A stretch of 21,421 nucleotides of DNA from CAZKTO01 sp964555685 (GCA_964555685.1 CAZKTO010000056.1:1-21421), one strand, 5' to 3'. Positions 1 to 7,412 are shown, counted from the stretch's first letter. The notes: generated from the sequence alone by a model not told the origin. Translations and numbers: made by a program.

Positions 1-243
1 GCACTTGGCCATGACCGGGACGGTGACGGCCTCCATGATGGCCTTGATGCGCGCCGGATCGGCCATGCGGGCGACGCCCCCGGTGGCCCGGATGTCCGCG
101 GGCACCCGCTCCAGAGCCATGACGGCGCAGGCGCCGGCCTCCTCCGCGATCTTGGCCTGCTCCGGGGTCACCACGTCCATGATGACTCCGCCCTTGAGCA
201 TCTGGGCGAGCCCCGCCTTGAGCTTCCAGGTCCCCGTCTCCAT
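1..243 (-). CDS. pdxS: Pyridoxal 5'-phosphate synthase, PdxS subunit (5' part only)
   Basis: This is the N-terminal 81 residues of PdxS; the gene runs off the left edge of the window. PdxS is the synthase subunit of the DXP-independent vitamin B6 route. It builds PLP from ribose 5-phosphate, glyceraldehyde 3-phosphate and ammonia supplied by the glutaminase PdxT. The visible sequence has the family's N-terminal signature: TWKLKAGLAQMLKGGVIMDV at about residues 5-24, EAGACAVMALERVPADIR at about 35-52, and a GGVARMADP segment that leads into the TIM barrel. The Asp of VIMDV is the ribose-phosphate-contacting position of the family. The ATG at 243 is preceded by a GAGGTGG ribosome-binding site and, further up, by a clear promoter. 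pdxT would be expected beyond the window but cannot be seen. Confidence 0.95.
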   Translation of the reverse strand, partial: METGTWKLKAGLAQMLKGGVIMDVVTPEQAKIAEEAGACAVMALERVPADIRATGGVARMADPARIKAIMEAVTVPVMAKC

Positions 244-283
244 GAAGCCACCTCGCTCCGGCGCCGCCGGCCGGGCGCTTTCA

Positions 284-312
284 ATTATACGGGCGGAGCA
301 TCGCCGCCGCAA
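284..312 (-). promoter_or_regulatory. Sigma70-type promoter of pdxS
   Basis: On the minus strand, TTGCGG (312-307) and a perfect TATAAT (289-284) are separated by exactly 17 nt. Transcription would start near 277, giving a leader of about 34 nt before the pdxS ATG. The perfect -10 hexamer stands out in such GC-rich surroundings. Confidence 0.7.
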
Positions 313-339
313 CGGAAAAGAGCTTCAGAGCAGGGCCTG

Positions 340-393
340 TTCGTTGTCCTGCACGTAGGGTCTGAGACCCGCCCCTACGTGCAGGACAACGAA
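340..393. repeat. Perfect 21-bp inverted repeat between divergent promoters
   Basis: Arms 340-360 and 373-393 are perfectly complementary over 21 bp, with a 12-nt centre. The centre overlaps a second, shorter palindrome (358-370, GGGTCT-G-AGACCC), so two stem forms are possible. Neither strand has a T-tract directly after the stem, so it does not look like an intrinsic terminator. It lies between the pdxS -35 element (307-312) and the ktr -35 element (421-426). The inner CGTAGGGGCGGGT-type sequence resembles short dispersed palindromes common between genes in GC-rich genomes. A REP or MITE-like element is therefore the likeliest reading, with a regulatory site as the alternative. The rest of 244-594 holds only the two promoters, a small leader hairpin and a ribosome-binding site; no gene is seen. 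Confidence 0.75.
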
Positions 394-420
394 ACGACTC
401 TGGCGCCACTCCTGTTCCGC

Positions 421-449
421 TTGACTGGACGGGGAGCCAGGCGTAGAAT
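421..449 (+). promoter_or_regulatory. Sigma70-type promoter of the potassium-uptake operon
   Basis: TTGACT (421-426) and TAGAAT (444-449) are spaced by exactly 17 nt. Transcription would begin near 456, leaving a leader of about 139 nt before ktrB. A 5-bp inverted repeat (GGAGC 433-437, GCTCC 451-455) flanks the -10 element and might be a small operator half-site pair, although arms that short can arise by chance. Confidence 0.65.
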
Positions 450-491
450 CGCTCCTGTTGAGCGCCGACTGCGTTCCGCCGGTACTCCAGT

Positions 492-508
492 CCGGGCGCG
501 CCGCCCGG
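492..508 (+). other. GC hairpin in the ktrB leader
   Basis: CCGGGCG (492-498) and CGCCCGG (502-508) form a 7-bp stem with a 3-nt loop inside the untranslated leader of the potassium operon. No T-run follows, so it is not an intrinsic terminator. The central 13 nt (494-506) recur exactly at 3238-3250 in the same operon. I see no match to a c-di-AMP riboswitch, which would be the expected leader element for ktr genes. Confidence 0.4.
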
Positions 509-583
509 CCGCCCCCATGACCGCCCCGCTCCGCCCCCCCACGACCGGCCTCTCCCCTTGGGCCCAGGTCTCCCCTCGGACCT

Positions 584-597
584 AGGAGCTCTTCTTG
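584..597 (+). promoter_or_regulatory. Ribosome-binding site fixing a TTG start
   Basis: AGGAG at 584-588 lies 6 nt before TTG at 595-597. No ATG or GTG in this frame has comparable support, so the channel gene most likely starts with TTG. Confidence 0.7.
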
Positions 598-2016
598 CAG
601 GTCCAGCGGCCTGGCAGGCCCATCGAGCGCATCGTCCGGCGCGCCCTCATCCGCCCGATCCGCATCGCGCTCACCACCAGCGAGCCTTCGCCGCCCAGGC
701 CCGTCTCCCCCCTCGTCCTCTTCTACCCCTATATCGTCCTCATCTTCATCGGCACGGGCTTTTTGATGCTCCCCGCGGCCAGGAGCGGGGACGGCTTCGC
801 CCCGTTCATGAAGGCCTTCTTCACCTCCGCCTCGGCCGTGACCGTCACCGGGCTCTCGACGGTGGACACCTCCTCCTACTGGACTGGGTTCGGGCAGGGA
901 GTAGTCCTGGCCCTGGTGCAGATCGGCGGCATCGGCATCATCGTCTACTCCACGCTGCTCTTCATCGTCATCGGCCGGCGGATCGGCCTGCGGGAGCGCC
1001 TGGCGATCCACGAGGCTGCGGGAACGCCCACGGTCGGCGGCGTCGTCCGGCTCATGCGGAGGGTCGCCGTCGTCGTCTTCATCATCGAGGCCATCGGGGT
1101 CGCCGCCCTCACTGCGCGCTTCGCGTTCGACTTCGATTCCGTCGGCGAGGCCCTCTGGCAGGGCGTCTTCCATACCGTCGCGGCGTTCAATAACGCCGGG
1201 TTCTCCATTCTGCCCGGCGGCAAAGGTCTGGAGATCTATCAACACGACGCCCCGGTGCTCCTGATCGTGGCGGCGCTGGTCATCCTGGGCGGCATCAGCA
1301 TCGCCGTCATGAGCGACGTGGTCTCCCAGCGCCGCTTCGGCAGGCTGAGCCTGGACACCAAGCTGGTCCTCACCGTGACGCTCGCGCTGCTGGCCGTGGG
1401 GATGCTCGTCTTCCTCGTCTCCGAGTACTCCAACCCCCAGACCCTGGGGGGCCTGAGCTGGCCCGCCAAGCTCTTGGACTCGTTCTTCGAGTCCGTCGTG
1501 GCGAGAACGGCGGGCTTCGCCTCGGTGCCCGGCGCCGCGTGGCGGGACTACACCCTGTTCATCTTTGTCCTGCTCATGTTCATCGGGGCCGGCGCCGGCT
1601 CCACCGCGGGCGGGATCAAGGTCAACACCTTTGGCGTCATCCTCACCTCGGTGACGGCATCTCTCCGCGGCCGGCCGCGAGCGGAGGTCTTCCGGCGGGA
1701 GATCTCGGAGGACCAGGTGTCCCGGGCTCTGGCCCTGGGTTTCGTCTCCCTCGCGGCCATCTTCCTCGTCGTCTTCGCCTTGACCATTCTGGAGGACAAG
1801 CCCTTCATCAATCTGCTGTTCGAAACGACGTCGGCGTTCGGCACCGTCGGCAAGACGGCGGGCGTCACGCCGGACCTGACGACGGGCGGACAGCTTCTCA
1901 TCATCCTGATGATGGTGGTGGGGAAGGCGGGTCCGCTCACGCTGATGCTGGCGCTGACGCAGCGCGCCGAGCCAGCGCGGATCCGGTACGCCGAAGAGCG
2001 GGTCAGAATAGGCTAA
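595..2016 (+). CDS. ktrB: KtrB/TrkH-family potassium channel subunit
   Basis: This 473-residue integral membrane protein is the pore subunit of a Ktr/Trk potassium uptake system. The family has four M1-P-M2 repeats, each giving one pore loop with a filter glycine. All four are visible: TVTGL (Gly86), NNAGF (Gly202), RTAGF (Gly307) and AFGTVG (Gly416-Gly419). The first membrane segment begins near residue 40 after a basic, Pro-rich tail. TrkH proper has extra N-terminal helices, so the protein fits the shorter KtrB type better. A TTG start is chosen because of a well-spaced AGGAG. The stop lies 10 nt before the start of its RCK partner, with an AGGGGG ribosome-binding site between them. The gene leads a plus-strand operon with three RCK-type genes. 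Confidence 0.93.
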   Translation: MQVQRPGRPIERIVRRALIRPIRIALTTSEPSPPRPVSPLVLFYPYIVLIFIGTGFLMLPAARSGDGFAPFMKAFFTSASAVTVTGLSTVDTSSYWTGFGQGVVLALVQIGGIGIIVYSTLLFIVIGRRIGLRERLAIHEAAGTPTVGGVVRLMRRVAVVVFIIEAIGVAALTARFAFDFDSVGEALWQGVFHTVAAFNNAGFSILPGGKGLEIYQHDAPVLLIVAALVILGGISIAVMSDVVSQRRFGRLSLDTKLVLTVTLALLAVGMLVFLVSEYSNPQTLGGLSWPAKLLDSFFESVVARTAGFASVPGAAWRDYTLFIFVLLMFIGAGAGSTAGGIKVNTFGVILTSVTASLRGRPRAEVFRREISEDQVSRALALGFVSLAAIFLVVFALTILEDKPFINLLFETTSAFGTVGKTAGVTPDLTTGGQLLIILMMVVGKAGPLTLMLALTQRAEPARIRYAEERVRIG

Positions 2017-2026
2017 GGGGGCCAAC

Positions 2027-2719
2027 ATGAAACGCCAGATTATCGTGGTGGGGCTGGGACGCTTTGGGACCAGCGTGGCCTCGACACTCTTCAAGCGGGG
2101 CCACGAGGTCCTGGCCATCGACCGGCACGAGCGCCGGGTCCAGGATGTGGTCTCCCAGGTGACCTACGCCGTCCAGGCCGACGCTACCGACGAGGCCGCC
2201 CTCAAGAAGCTGGGCGTCACCAACTTCGACCTGGCGGTGGTGGCCGTGGGGGGAACCGACGTGCAGTCCAGCGTCCTCGCGACGGTGCTGCTCCAGCGCA
2301 TGGGCATCCCGCAGGTGGCGGCCCGGGCCCAGAACCCGCTCCACGGCCTCACCCTGGAGAAGATCGGCGCCCACCCGGTGGTCTACCCCGAGCGAGAGGC
2401 CGGCGAGCGCCTGGCCCACAGCCTCTCTCTGCCCCAGGTTACGGACTACATGGAGCTGAGCCCCAGCTTCGGGATCAGCAAGATCACCGCTCCGGCGTGG
2501 ACCGTCGGCGAGACGCTGGAGGAGGCCGACCTGGGCCCCAGGAGCAAGTCCGGCCTCACCGTCCTTATCGTCATGCGCGCCCACGACGTCATCATCAACC
2601 CCGACCGGTTCGAGCGCATCGAGGCCGGTGATATACTGGTGCTGACCGGAAAGGACGAGCATCTGGAGAGGTTCGAGCGGTCGAGGCACGGCTCCGAAAG
2701 GCCAACCACCAGACCATAG
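2027..2719 (+). CDS. ktrA: KtrA/TrkA regulatory subunit (RCK_N + RCK_C)
   Basis: This 230-residue cytoplasmic protein should form the gating ring under the KtrB channel. Nucleotide binding to its Rossmann domain (ATP/ADP or NAD(H) in the family) controls potassium uptake. The GLGRFG motif puts the GxGxxG glycines at residues 9, 11 and 14. Asp31 ends the second strand and is the usual ribose contact. QADATDE near residues 50-56 is the conserved RCK_N segment. From about residue 140 an RCK_C/TrkA_C domain follows (KITAPAWTVGETLEEADL, ending with the ILVLTGKDEHLERF segment). Length and two-domain layout match KtrA. Because it directly follows the channel gene, it is the most likely primary partner of that channel. 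Confidence 0.92.
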   Translation: MKRQIIVVGLGRFGTSVASTLFKRGHEVLAIDRHERRVQDVVSQVTYAVQADATDEAALKKLGVTNFDLAVVAVGGTDVQSSVLATVLLQRMGIPQVAARAQNPLHGLTLEKIGAHPVVYPEREAGERLAHSLSLPQVTDYMELSPSFGISKITAPAWTVGETLEEADLGPRSKSGLTVLIVMRAHDVIINPDRFERIEAGDILVLTGKDEHLERFERSRHGSERPTTRP

Positions 2720-2793
2720 CGCTATGTACATGACCGGCGCGGCCCCGCTCGGGGGCGCCCAAGGTCTCCAGACGAGACGATTCACCCCCACCT

Positions 2794-3237
2794 ATGGATA
2801 GTCATAAGATTCTTGTGCCCGTGAGCGGCGATCCATCGGACGAGCAGGCGGTGCGGATGGCCTGCACCCTGGCCAAGCAGCGCAAGGCCAAGGTCTACAT
2901 CGTCCACGTGGTGGAGGTGGCGCGCAACCTTCCGGTGGAGTCGCCGGAGCCGTCGGCGGTGGACCATGGCGAATCGATCCTGCGGCGGATGGAGGCCGTG
3001 GGCAAAGAGGAGAAGTGCCCCGTCGAGGCCGAGCTGCTCCAGGCGCGGGAGGCGGGGCCCGCGGTGGTGGAGGAGGCCATCCAGCGCCAGGCGGACCTCA
3101 TCATCATGGGCATGGAGTACCGGCGGCGCCACGGTGAGTTCAACCTCGGCGCCACGGTCCCCTATGTGCTCAAGCATGCTCCGTGCCGGGTCTGGCTCGC
3201 CCGCGAGCCCATCGCCGACGGGACCGAAAGCCCGTAG
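2794..3237 (+). CDS. Universal stress protein (UspA) family, altered nucleotide motif
   Basis: This 147-residue single Usp domain has the typical start KILVPVSGDPSDEQAVRMA and an alternating alpha/beta pattern. ATP-binding members carry G-2x-G-9x-G-(S/T). Here the spacing is kept (Gly106, then Gly119), but the middle Gly is Tyr109 and the S/T position is Ala120 (GMEY...GATVPYV). It may therefore bind nucleotide differently or not at all. Its place between RCK genes suggests a link to potassium or osmotic stress control, since Usp domains are often fused or linked to transporters. The 74 nt before it hold no other gene, and its ribosome-binding site is weak. The exact role cannot be read from the sequence. 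Confidence 0.88.
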   Translation: MDSHKILVPVSGDPSDEQAVRMACTLAKQRKAKVYIVHVVEVARNLPVESPEPSAVDHGESILRRMEAVGKEEKCPVEAELLQAREAGPAVVEEAIQRQADLIIMGMEYRRRHGEFNLGATVPYVLKHAPCRVWLAREPIADGTESP

Positions 3238-3251
3238 GGGCGCGCCGCCCC
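3237..3251. repeat. Short palindrome between usp and the next RCK gene
   Basis: GGGGCG-CGC-CGCCCC forms a 6-bp stem immediately at the usp stop codon. Its 13-nt core (3238-3250) is identical to 494-506 in the operon leader. A CGTAGGGGCG lead-in also resembles the arm of the 340-393 repeat. It may be a decayed member of a dispersed palindrome family, but chance is possible at this GC content. Confidence 0.35.
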
Positions 3252-3261
3252 ACGGTCCGGC

Positions 3262-3660
3262 ATGCACATCGTCATCATGGGCGCCGGGCGGGTCGGCTCC
3301 CGCCTCGCCACCATCATGGACACCGAGGGGCACCGCGTGACGGTGGTGGACCGCGACCCCGACGCGTTCGCGCGCCTCCCGCAGAGCTTCAAGGGCGTTA
3401 CCATCCTGGGCGACGGCGCCGATGAGGACGTGCTGCGCCAGGCGGGGCTGGGCGAGGCCGATGTCTTCGTGGCCGTGACGCAGAGCGACAACCGGAATCT
3501 CCTGGCGGCCCAGATCGCCAAGCACCTCTTCCGGGCGGACAAGATCCTCTGCCGCGTCTACGACCCCATGCGCCAGGAGATTTTCAAGGAGCTGGGCATC
3601 CGGACCTTCAGCCCCACCACGCTGCTCACCCAGATGATCCACGACACCATCGATGCCTGA
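3262..3660 (+). CDS. TrkA-like protein with only the RCK_N (NAD-binding) domain
   Basis: At 132 residues this protein is essentially one Rossmann RCK_N domain. The GAGRVG glycines are at 7, 9 and 12, Asp30 is the ribose-binding acid, LGDGADEDVL lies near residues 49-58, and a VAVTQSDNRN segment follows. It stops after the Rossmann fold and has no RCK_C (TrkA_C) domain. It is followed, with a few bases of overlap or almost none, by a complete RCK protein. The two could form a hetero-oligomeric ring, as suggested for adjacent TrkA-type pairs (CeoB/CeoC) in actinobacteria. The ATG at 3262 fits the first strand exactly, though the ribosome-binding site is poor. A split ancestral tandem TrkA is an alternative explanation. 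Confidence 0.88.
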   Translation: MHIVIMGAGRVGSRLATIMDTEGHRVTVVDRDPDAFARLPQSFKGVTILGDGADEDVLRQAGLGEADVFVAVTQSDNRNLLAAQIAKHLFRADKILCRVYDPMRQEIFKELGIRTFSPTTLLTQMIHDTIDA

Positions 3661-3667
3661 GCCGCCC

Positions 3668-4324
3668 ATGTACGTCATCGTCGTCGGTGGCGGCCGGGTC
3701 GGCGCGACCCTCGCTCGCTCCCTGACCCAAGGGGGCCACGAGGCCCTCGTCATCGAGCGTCAGGAGGCGCTGTGCGCCATCCTCCGCGACCGCCTGGGGA
3801 GCATGGTGATGCACGGGGACGGCTGCGAGACGCAGGTCCTGGCCGAGGCCGGCGCCGAGCGGGCCGATCTCCTCATCGCCGTGACGGAGAGCGACGAGGA
3901 CAACATGGTGGCCTGCCAGGTGGCCCATCACCGCTTTCACGTCCGCCGCGTGCTCGCCCGCGTCAACAGCCCTAGGAACGAGAAGCTGTTCAGGCTCCTA
4001 GGCATTACCACCATCGGCGCGGTGGAGGCCATCGTCTCCAGCGTCCTGGCGAAGATCCCGGACCTGCCGCTGATGCGGCTGGCGGCCCTCCGCCAAGGCG
4101 CCCTCAATCTGTTCAGCATCCGTATCCCGGAGGAGGCGGCCTCGGCGGGGCGCCCTGTGACCCAGATCGCCCTGCCCCGCGGCGCCGTCATCGCCTTGGT
4201 GCTCCCGCGCGAGGGGCCGCCCGTGGCGCCGTCCAAGAGCGTGACGCTGGCCGCCGGCGACGAGGTGCTGGCCCTGGCGGCGCCCGGCGACGAGCAGGCC
4301 CTCCTCGAGGCCCTCGCGCGCTAG
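3668..4324 (+). CDS. TrkA-family potassium regulator (RCK_N + RCK_C)
   Basis: This is a second full-length RCK protein (218 residues from the ATG at 3668; 223 if the ATG at 3653 is used, which overlaps the upstream stop). The start at 3668 is preferred because MYVIVVGGG begins right at the first Rossmann strand, as in relatives. The GGGRVG glycines are at 7, 9 and 12. The acid ending strand 2 is Glu30 rather than Asp. MHGDGCE, VAVTESDEDN-like and RVNSPRNEKLF segments are typical RCK_N. A C-terminal RCK_C domain (about residues 140-215) contains RPVTQIALPRGAVIALVLP and the AAGDEVLALAAPGDE signature. With the upstream RCK_N-only protein it forms an adjacent pair distinct from the KtrA-like protein. 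Confidence 0.9.
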   Translation: MYVIVVGGGRVGATLARSLTQGGHEALVIERQEALCAILRDRLGSMVMHGDGCETQVLAEAGAERADLLIAVTESDEDNMVACQVAHHRFHVRRVLARVNSPRNEKLFRLLGITTIGAVEAIVSSVLAKIPDLPLMRLAALRQGALNLFSIRIPEEAASAGRPVTQIALPRGAVIALVLPREGPPVAPSKSVTLAAGDEVLALAAPGDEQALLEALAR

Positions 4325-4327
4325 GCC

Positions 4328-5158
4328 ATGGCGAACCGCGTCGCATACCTGGGACCGCCGGGCACCTACTCGGAGGAGGCGGCTCTCGCTCACGATCCCT
4401 CCGCCGAGCTGGTCCCCTGCCCCAGCGTCCGGGCCGCCGCCGCCGCCGTCGAGGCTGGAACGGCCCACGAGGCCGTGGTGGCCATCGAGAACAGCCTGGA
4501 GGGCCCCGTCACCGACACCCTGGACCTCCTGATCCACGACTCGCGCCTGCTCATCTGCAAGGAGCTGGTCCTGCCCATCCGCCACTGCCTCCTGGCGCGG
4601 GCGGGGACGCGGATCGAAGAGGTCCGGGTCGTCTTCTCCCACCCGCAGGCCCTGGGCCAGTGCCGCAGGTTCATCGAGGAGCGGCTGGGGAAGGCGCAGG
4701 CGGTGGCCTCCCTGAGCACCGTGGCGGCGGTGGAGCAGATGCAGGCCTACAAGGGCAAGGGCCCCGCGGCGGCCATCGCCCCCAAGCGAGCCGCCAGCCG
4801 CTACGCCGTCCACATGCTGGCCGAGGGGATCCAGGACGCCGCCGAGAACACCACCCGGTTCGTCGTCCTGGCCTCCCACGACGCCCGGCCCACCGGCGAC
4901 GACAAGACCTCCATCGCGTTCCTGCTAGAGAATCGACCGGGGCAGCTCTACCGCGTCATCAAGGAGTTCGCCGACCGCAGCATCAACCTGAGCAAGATCG
5001 AGTCCCGGCCGGGCAAGCAGAGCCTCGGCAGGTACGTCTTCCTCGTGGACTTCGATCGCCACCGGGAGGAGCCGGACGCCAGGGCGGCGCTCCAGGCCAT
5101 CGCTGGCCTCACGAGCAACTTGAAGGTCTTCGGCTCCTACCCGCGGTTCCGGGGCTAG
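4328..5158 (+). CDS. pheA: Prephenate dehydratase with ACT domain
   Basis: This enzyme converts prephenate to phenylpyruvate, the committed step to phenylalanine. The 276 residues comprise a catalytic PDT domain (about 4-185) and a regulatory ACT domain (about 195-270). The start YLGPPGTYSEEAAL, the ENSLEGPV segment and the TRF triad Thr176-Arg177-Phe178 (the catalytic Thr) are all present. ESRP at 225-228 is the phenylalanine-binding signature of the ACT domain, so feedback inhibition by phenylalanine is expected. No chorismate mutase domain is fused, so that activity must be encoded elsewhere. It starts 3 nt after the preceding trkA stop and is probably cotranscribed with the potassium genes without a functional link. 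It ends 2 nt from the convergent aldolase gene. Confidence 0.95.
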   Translation: MANRVAYLGPPGTYSEEAALAHDPSAELVPCPSVRAAAAAVEAGTAHEAVVAIENSLEGPVTDTLDLLIHDSRLLICKELVLPIRHCLLARAGTRIEEVRVVFSHPQALGQCRRFIEERLGKAQAVASLSTVAAVEQMQAYKGKGPAAAIAPKRAASRYAVHMLAEGIQDAAENTTRFVVLASHDARPTGDDKTSIAFLLENRPGQLYRVIKEFADRSINLSKIESRPGKQSLGRYVFLVDFDRHREEPDARAALQAIAGLTSNLKVFGSYPRFRG

Positions 5159-5160
5159 CC

Positions 5161-5829
5161 TCACCCTTTCGGCGGCCCGAACTGCATCATCCTGAAGAGC
5201 TCCTGCTCCGCCGCGATCACCTCGTCCGGCAGCAGGTGCACCCGGCCGATGGCCCGGGCCAGCACGTAGACCTGCGCCGCCCGCTCCACCATCTCGCAGA
5301 CGGTCAGGGCCGCTCGCAGGTCCGCTCCGACGCCGACGACGCCGTGGTTGGCGAGGATCACGGCGTTCCGCTCCGCCAGGGCGCCTGCTGCCTGGCGCGC
5401 CAGCTCTTCGGTGCTGGGGAAGGCATAGCCGGTCACCTTGACCTCGCCGCCGATGGACGTGATCATCTCGTCGATGAGCGGCGGCAGCGGCAGGCGCGCC
5501 ACGGCCAGGACGGTCGCATAGACCGAATGGGTGTGGACCACGGCCCGCACGTCCGGCCGCGCCCGGTAGACGGCGATGTGCATCAGGCTCTCGACCGACG
5601 GGACGAGGTCCCCTTCGACGGGCTCGCCCTCGAAGTCGATCACCTGGATGGCGTCCGCGGTCAGCTCGTCGTACCGCTTGCGCGTGGGGGTGATGGCCAG
5701 CAGCCCCCCGCCCTCGCCGCCGAGGCGCATGCTGACGTTGCCCGCCGAGCCCACCACCAGGCCCCTGGCGTGCATCTCGCGGCTGGCCACGGCCACCGCT
5801 TCCCGCTCAGCCTGCCATCGGCCGTTCAT
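5161..5829 (-). CDS. Class II aldolase/adducin family protein (FucA-like)
   Basis: This 222-residue protein is related to L-fuculose-phosphate and L-ribulose-phosphate enzymes. The zinc-site residues are intact: Glu80 as the catalytic acid, the His99-x-His101 pair in VHTHS, and His162 in ANHG. GSAGNVSMR at 27-35 is the family's phosphate-binding segment and TPTRKRY follows near 47-53. It therefore probably cleaves or forms a phosphorylated ketose, or acts as an epimerase or decarboxylase of that fold; the substrate is unknown. It is the last gene of the minus-strand operon, 62 nt after the kinase stop, with a well-placed CAGGAG 7 nt before its ATG. The kinase directly upstream suggests it acts on the kinase product. 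Its stop lies 2 nt from the pheA stop. Confidence 0.9.
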   Translation of the reverse strand: MNGRWQAEREAVAVASREMHARGLVVGSAGNVSMRLGGEGGGLLAITPTRKRYDELTADAIQVIDFEGEPVEGDLVPSVESLMHIAVYRARPDVRAVVHTHSVYATVLAVARLPLPPLIDEMITSIGGEVKVTGYAFPSTEELARQAAGALAERNAVILANHGVVGVGADLRAALTVCEMVERAAQVYVLARAIGRVHLLPDEVIAAEQELFRMMQFGPPKG

Positions 5830-5891
5830 CGCCCGCTCCTGATGTCGATCGTCCGCCCGATTCTACCACCGGGCGAGGCGCGCCGCGCCCG

Positions 5892-7412
5892 TCACAGGTG
5901 CTCGCTCAGCCCCCGGAGCCCTTCGCCCACGGCCGCCCATCGCTGGTAGTGCTCCTGGTACTCCAGCGCGGCCAGCGGGTCGGGACGGACGATCCTGGCA
6001 CGGCGGCCCATAGCGCGCGACGCCTCCTCCAGGCCGCAATAGATTCCGGCGCCGGCCGCGGCGGCCATGGCGGCGCCCAGGACCGAGGCCTCCAGCGTCC
6101 GCGGCAGGCGCACCTCGGCGCCCAGCACGTCAGCGAGGATGCGGGCCAGCGTTCCGCCCTGGGCCATCCCGCCGCTCAGCCAGACCTCGGACGCTCTCCC
6201 TCCGGCGATGCTCTCCAGCTGAGCGATGTTGGCCTTCACCGCGAAGACCAGGTTCTCCAGCGCCGCCCGCAGGATGCGCCCGTGATCGGCGGGCCCACCA
6301 ATGAACGGCACGGGGAACAGCACGCCCCCCCAGCGCGGCGAGAGATCGCGCATGTCGGCCAGCCGGGGCCCCAGGTAGGCCAGCACGGCGTCCGACCCGC
6401 GAGGCGCCCTGGCCGCCAGCCGGCCGGCCGCCGCGAAGGCACCCGGCGTTCCGCCCCCGAAGAGCAGCGAGACGAGCCATCCGTAGGCCGTGCCCGCCTC
6501 CGTCGTCGTGCTCTCCAGCACCCAGCGCCCCGGCACGACATGGAGCCCGCTCCAGGTGCGCCGCCGCTCGTCGAGGATGCGCCGGTCCAGGACCATCTGC
6601 ACCGGCGCGGTCGAGCCGGCCACGATCCCGGTCTGGCCGGGCCGCGTCGCGCCCATGCCCAGGAGCGCGCACTGCGTATCGGGCCCGGCGGCGACCACCG
6701 GCGTCCCCTCGGCCAGACCCGTCGCGGCCGCGGCCTCACGGGTAACAGACCCCACCCGCTGGCCGCTCGAGACCAGTCGCGGCACGATACTCGATGAGAG
6801 GCCCAGCTTGGCCAGCAGGCCCGAGGCGAGCGACCCGTCGACCACGTCCACCAGGCCGGCCTCGGCGGCGGCCGCCCGCTCGCAGGCCAGCTCTCCGCTC
6901 AATCGAAACGAAGCCCAGGCGTCCAGCGTCAGGACGGCCCGCGCGCGCCCGAAGTCCCTGGGCCGGTGCTGCTGGAGCCATCGCAGCTTGGCCGGGGCCA
7001 GCAGGAGTGCCGGCGTGTGCCCCGTGACGCGGTAGACCTCCTCGCCGTGCTCCTCGTCGATGGCCTGGCCCTCGAAGAAGGCGCGGGCGTCGCTGTTGGG
7101 GCCGGCGTAGAGCTCGCGCCCCCGGGCGTCGAGGACGGCGATCCCCTGCCGCTGGCTGGTGACGCCGGCGGCCGCGATCTCTGTGGGTCTCGCGCCGGCC
7201 TCCTTGAGAGCCCGGCGGACCAGCCGCGCGACGAGCCGCCAGAGGGCCTCGGCGTCGATCTCCTTGCCGACGGGCGCTAGCTCTTCGGGCGTCGAAGGCG
7301 ACCACGCCGAGGCGCTCTGCCCGGCCACGCGGCCCGACGGGTCAACGACGGCGCAGCGCACGCGGCTTCCGCCAATGTCCAGTGCGAGGAAGTAGCGGTC
7401 AGCGCGGCGCAT
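5892..7412 (-). CDS. FGGY-family carbohydrate kinase (xylulokinase/LsrK-like)
   Basis: This 506-residue sugar kinase has two actin-like ATPase halves. The phosphate-1 loop DIGGSRVR lies at residues 12-19 and TSQRQG at 85-90. NSDARA at 106-111 belongs to the substrate-binding region. The catalytic base is most likely Asp245 in AAGPDTQ, followed by GSTAPVQM in the second half. A GGMAQGG adenosine-binding motif lies further on. The stretch around NSDARA, YRVTGHTPAL and LSGELA reads more like autoinducer-2 kinase (LsrK) and xylulokinase than glycerol kinase, but this is from memory of the families and not a search. The start overlaps the dehydrogenase gene by 14 nt, so the two are probably coupled. 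The substrate is not known. Confidence 0.9.
   Translation of the reverse strand: MRRADRYFLALDIGGSRVRCAVVDPSGRVAGQSASAWSPSTPEELAPVGKEIDAEALWRLVARLVRRALKEAGARPTEIAAAGVTSQRQGIAVLDARGRELYAGPNSDARAFFEGQAIDEEHGEEVYRVTGHTPALLLAPAKLRWLQQHRPRDFGRARAVLTLDAWASFRLSGELACERAAAAEAGLVDVVDGSLASGLLAKLGLSSSIVPRLVSSGQRVGSVTREAAAATGLAEGTPVVAAGPDTQCALLGMGATRPGQTGIVAGSTAPVQMVLDRRILDERRRTWSGLHVVPGRWVLESTTTEAGTAYGWLVSLLFGGGTPGAFAAAGRLAARAPRGSDAVLAYLGPRLADMRDLSPRWGGVLFPVPFIGGPADHGRILRAALENLVFAVKANIAQLESIAGGRASEVWLSGGMAQGGTLARILADVLGAEVRLPRTLEASVLGAAMAAAAGAGIYCGLEEASRAMGRRARIVRPDPLAALEYQEHYQRWAAVGEGLRGLSEHL

Noticed and set aside
340..393. Bidirectional intrinsic terminator
   Set aside because: The stem is long enough but no T-run follows on either strand, and no gene ends nearby.
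456..594. c-di-AMP or other riboswitch in the ktr leader
   Set aside because: Expected for ktr genes in some bacteria, but I find none of the conserved blocks; only a short GC hairpin is present.
325..2118. 597-codon minus-strand open frame opposite the channel gene
   Set aside because: Its translation is low-complexity and rich in Arg, Asp, Gly and Glu, as expected for a stop-poor antisense frame in GC-rich DNA. The plus-strand frame has all four KtrB pore loops.
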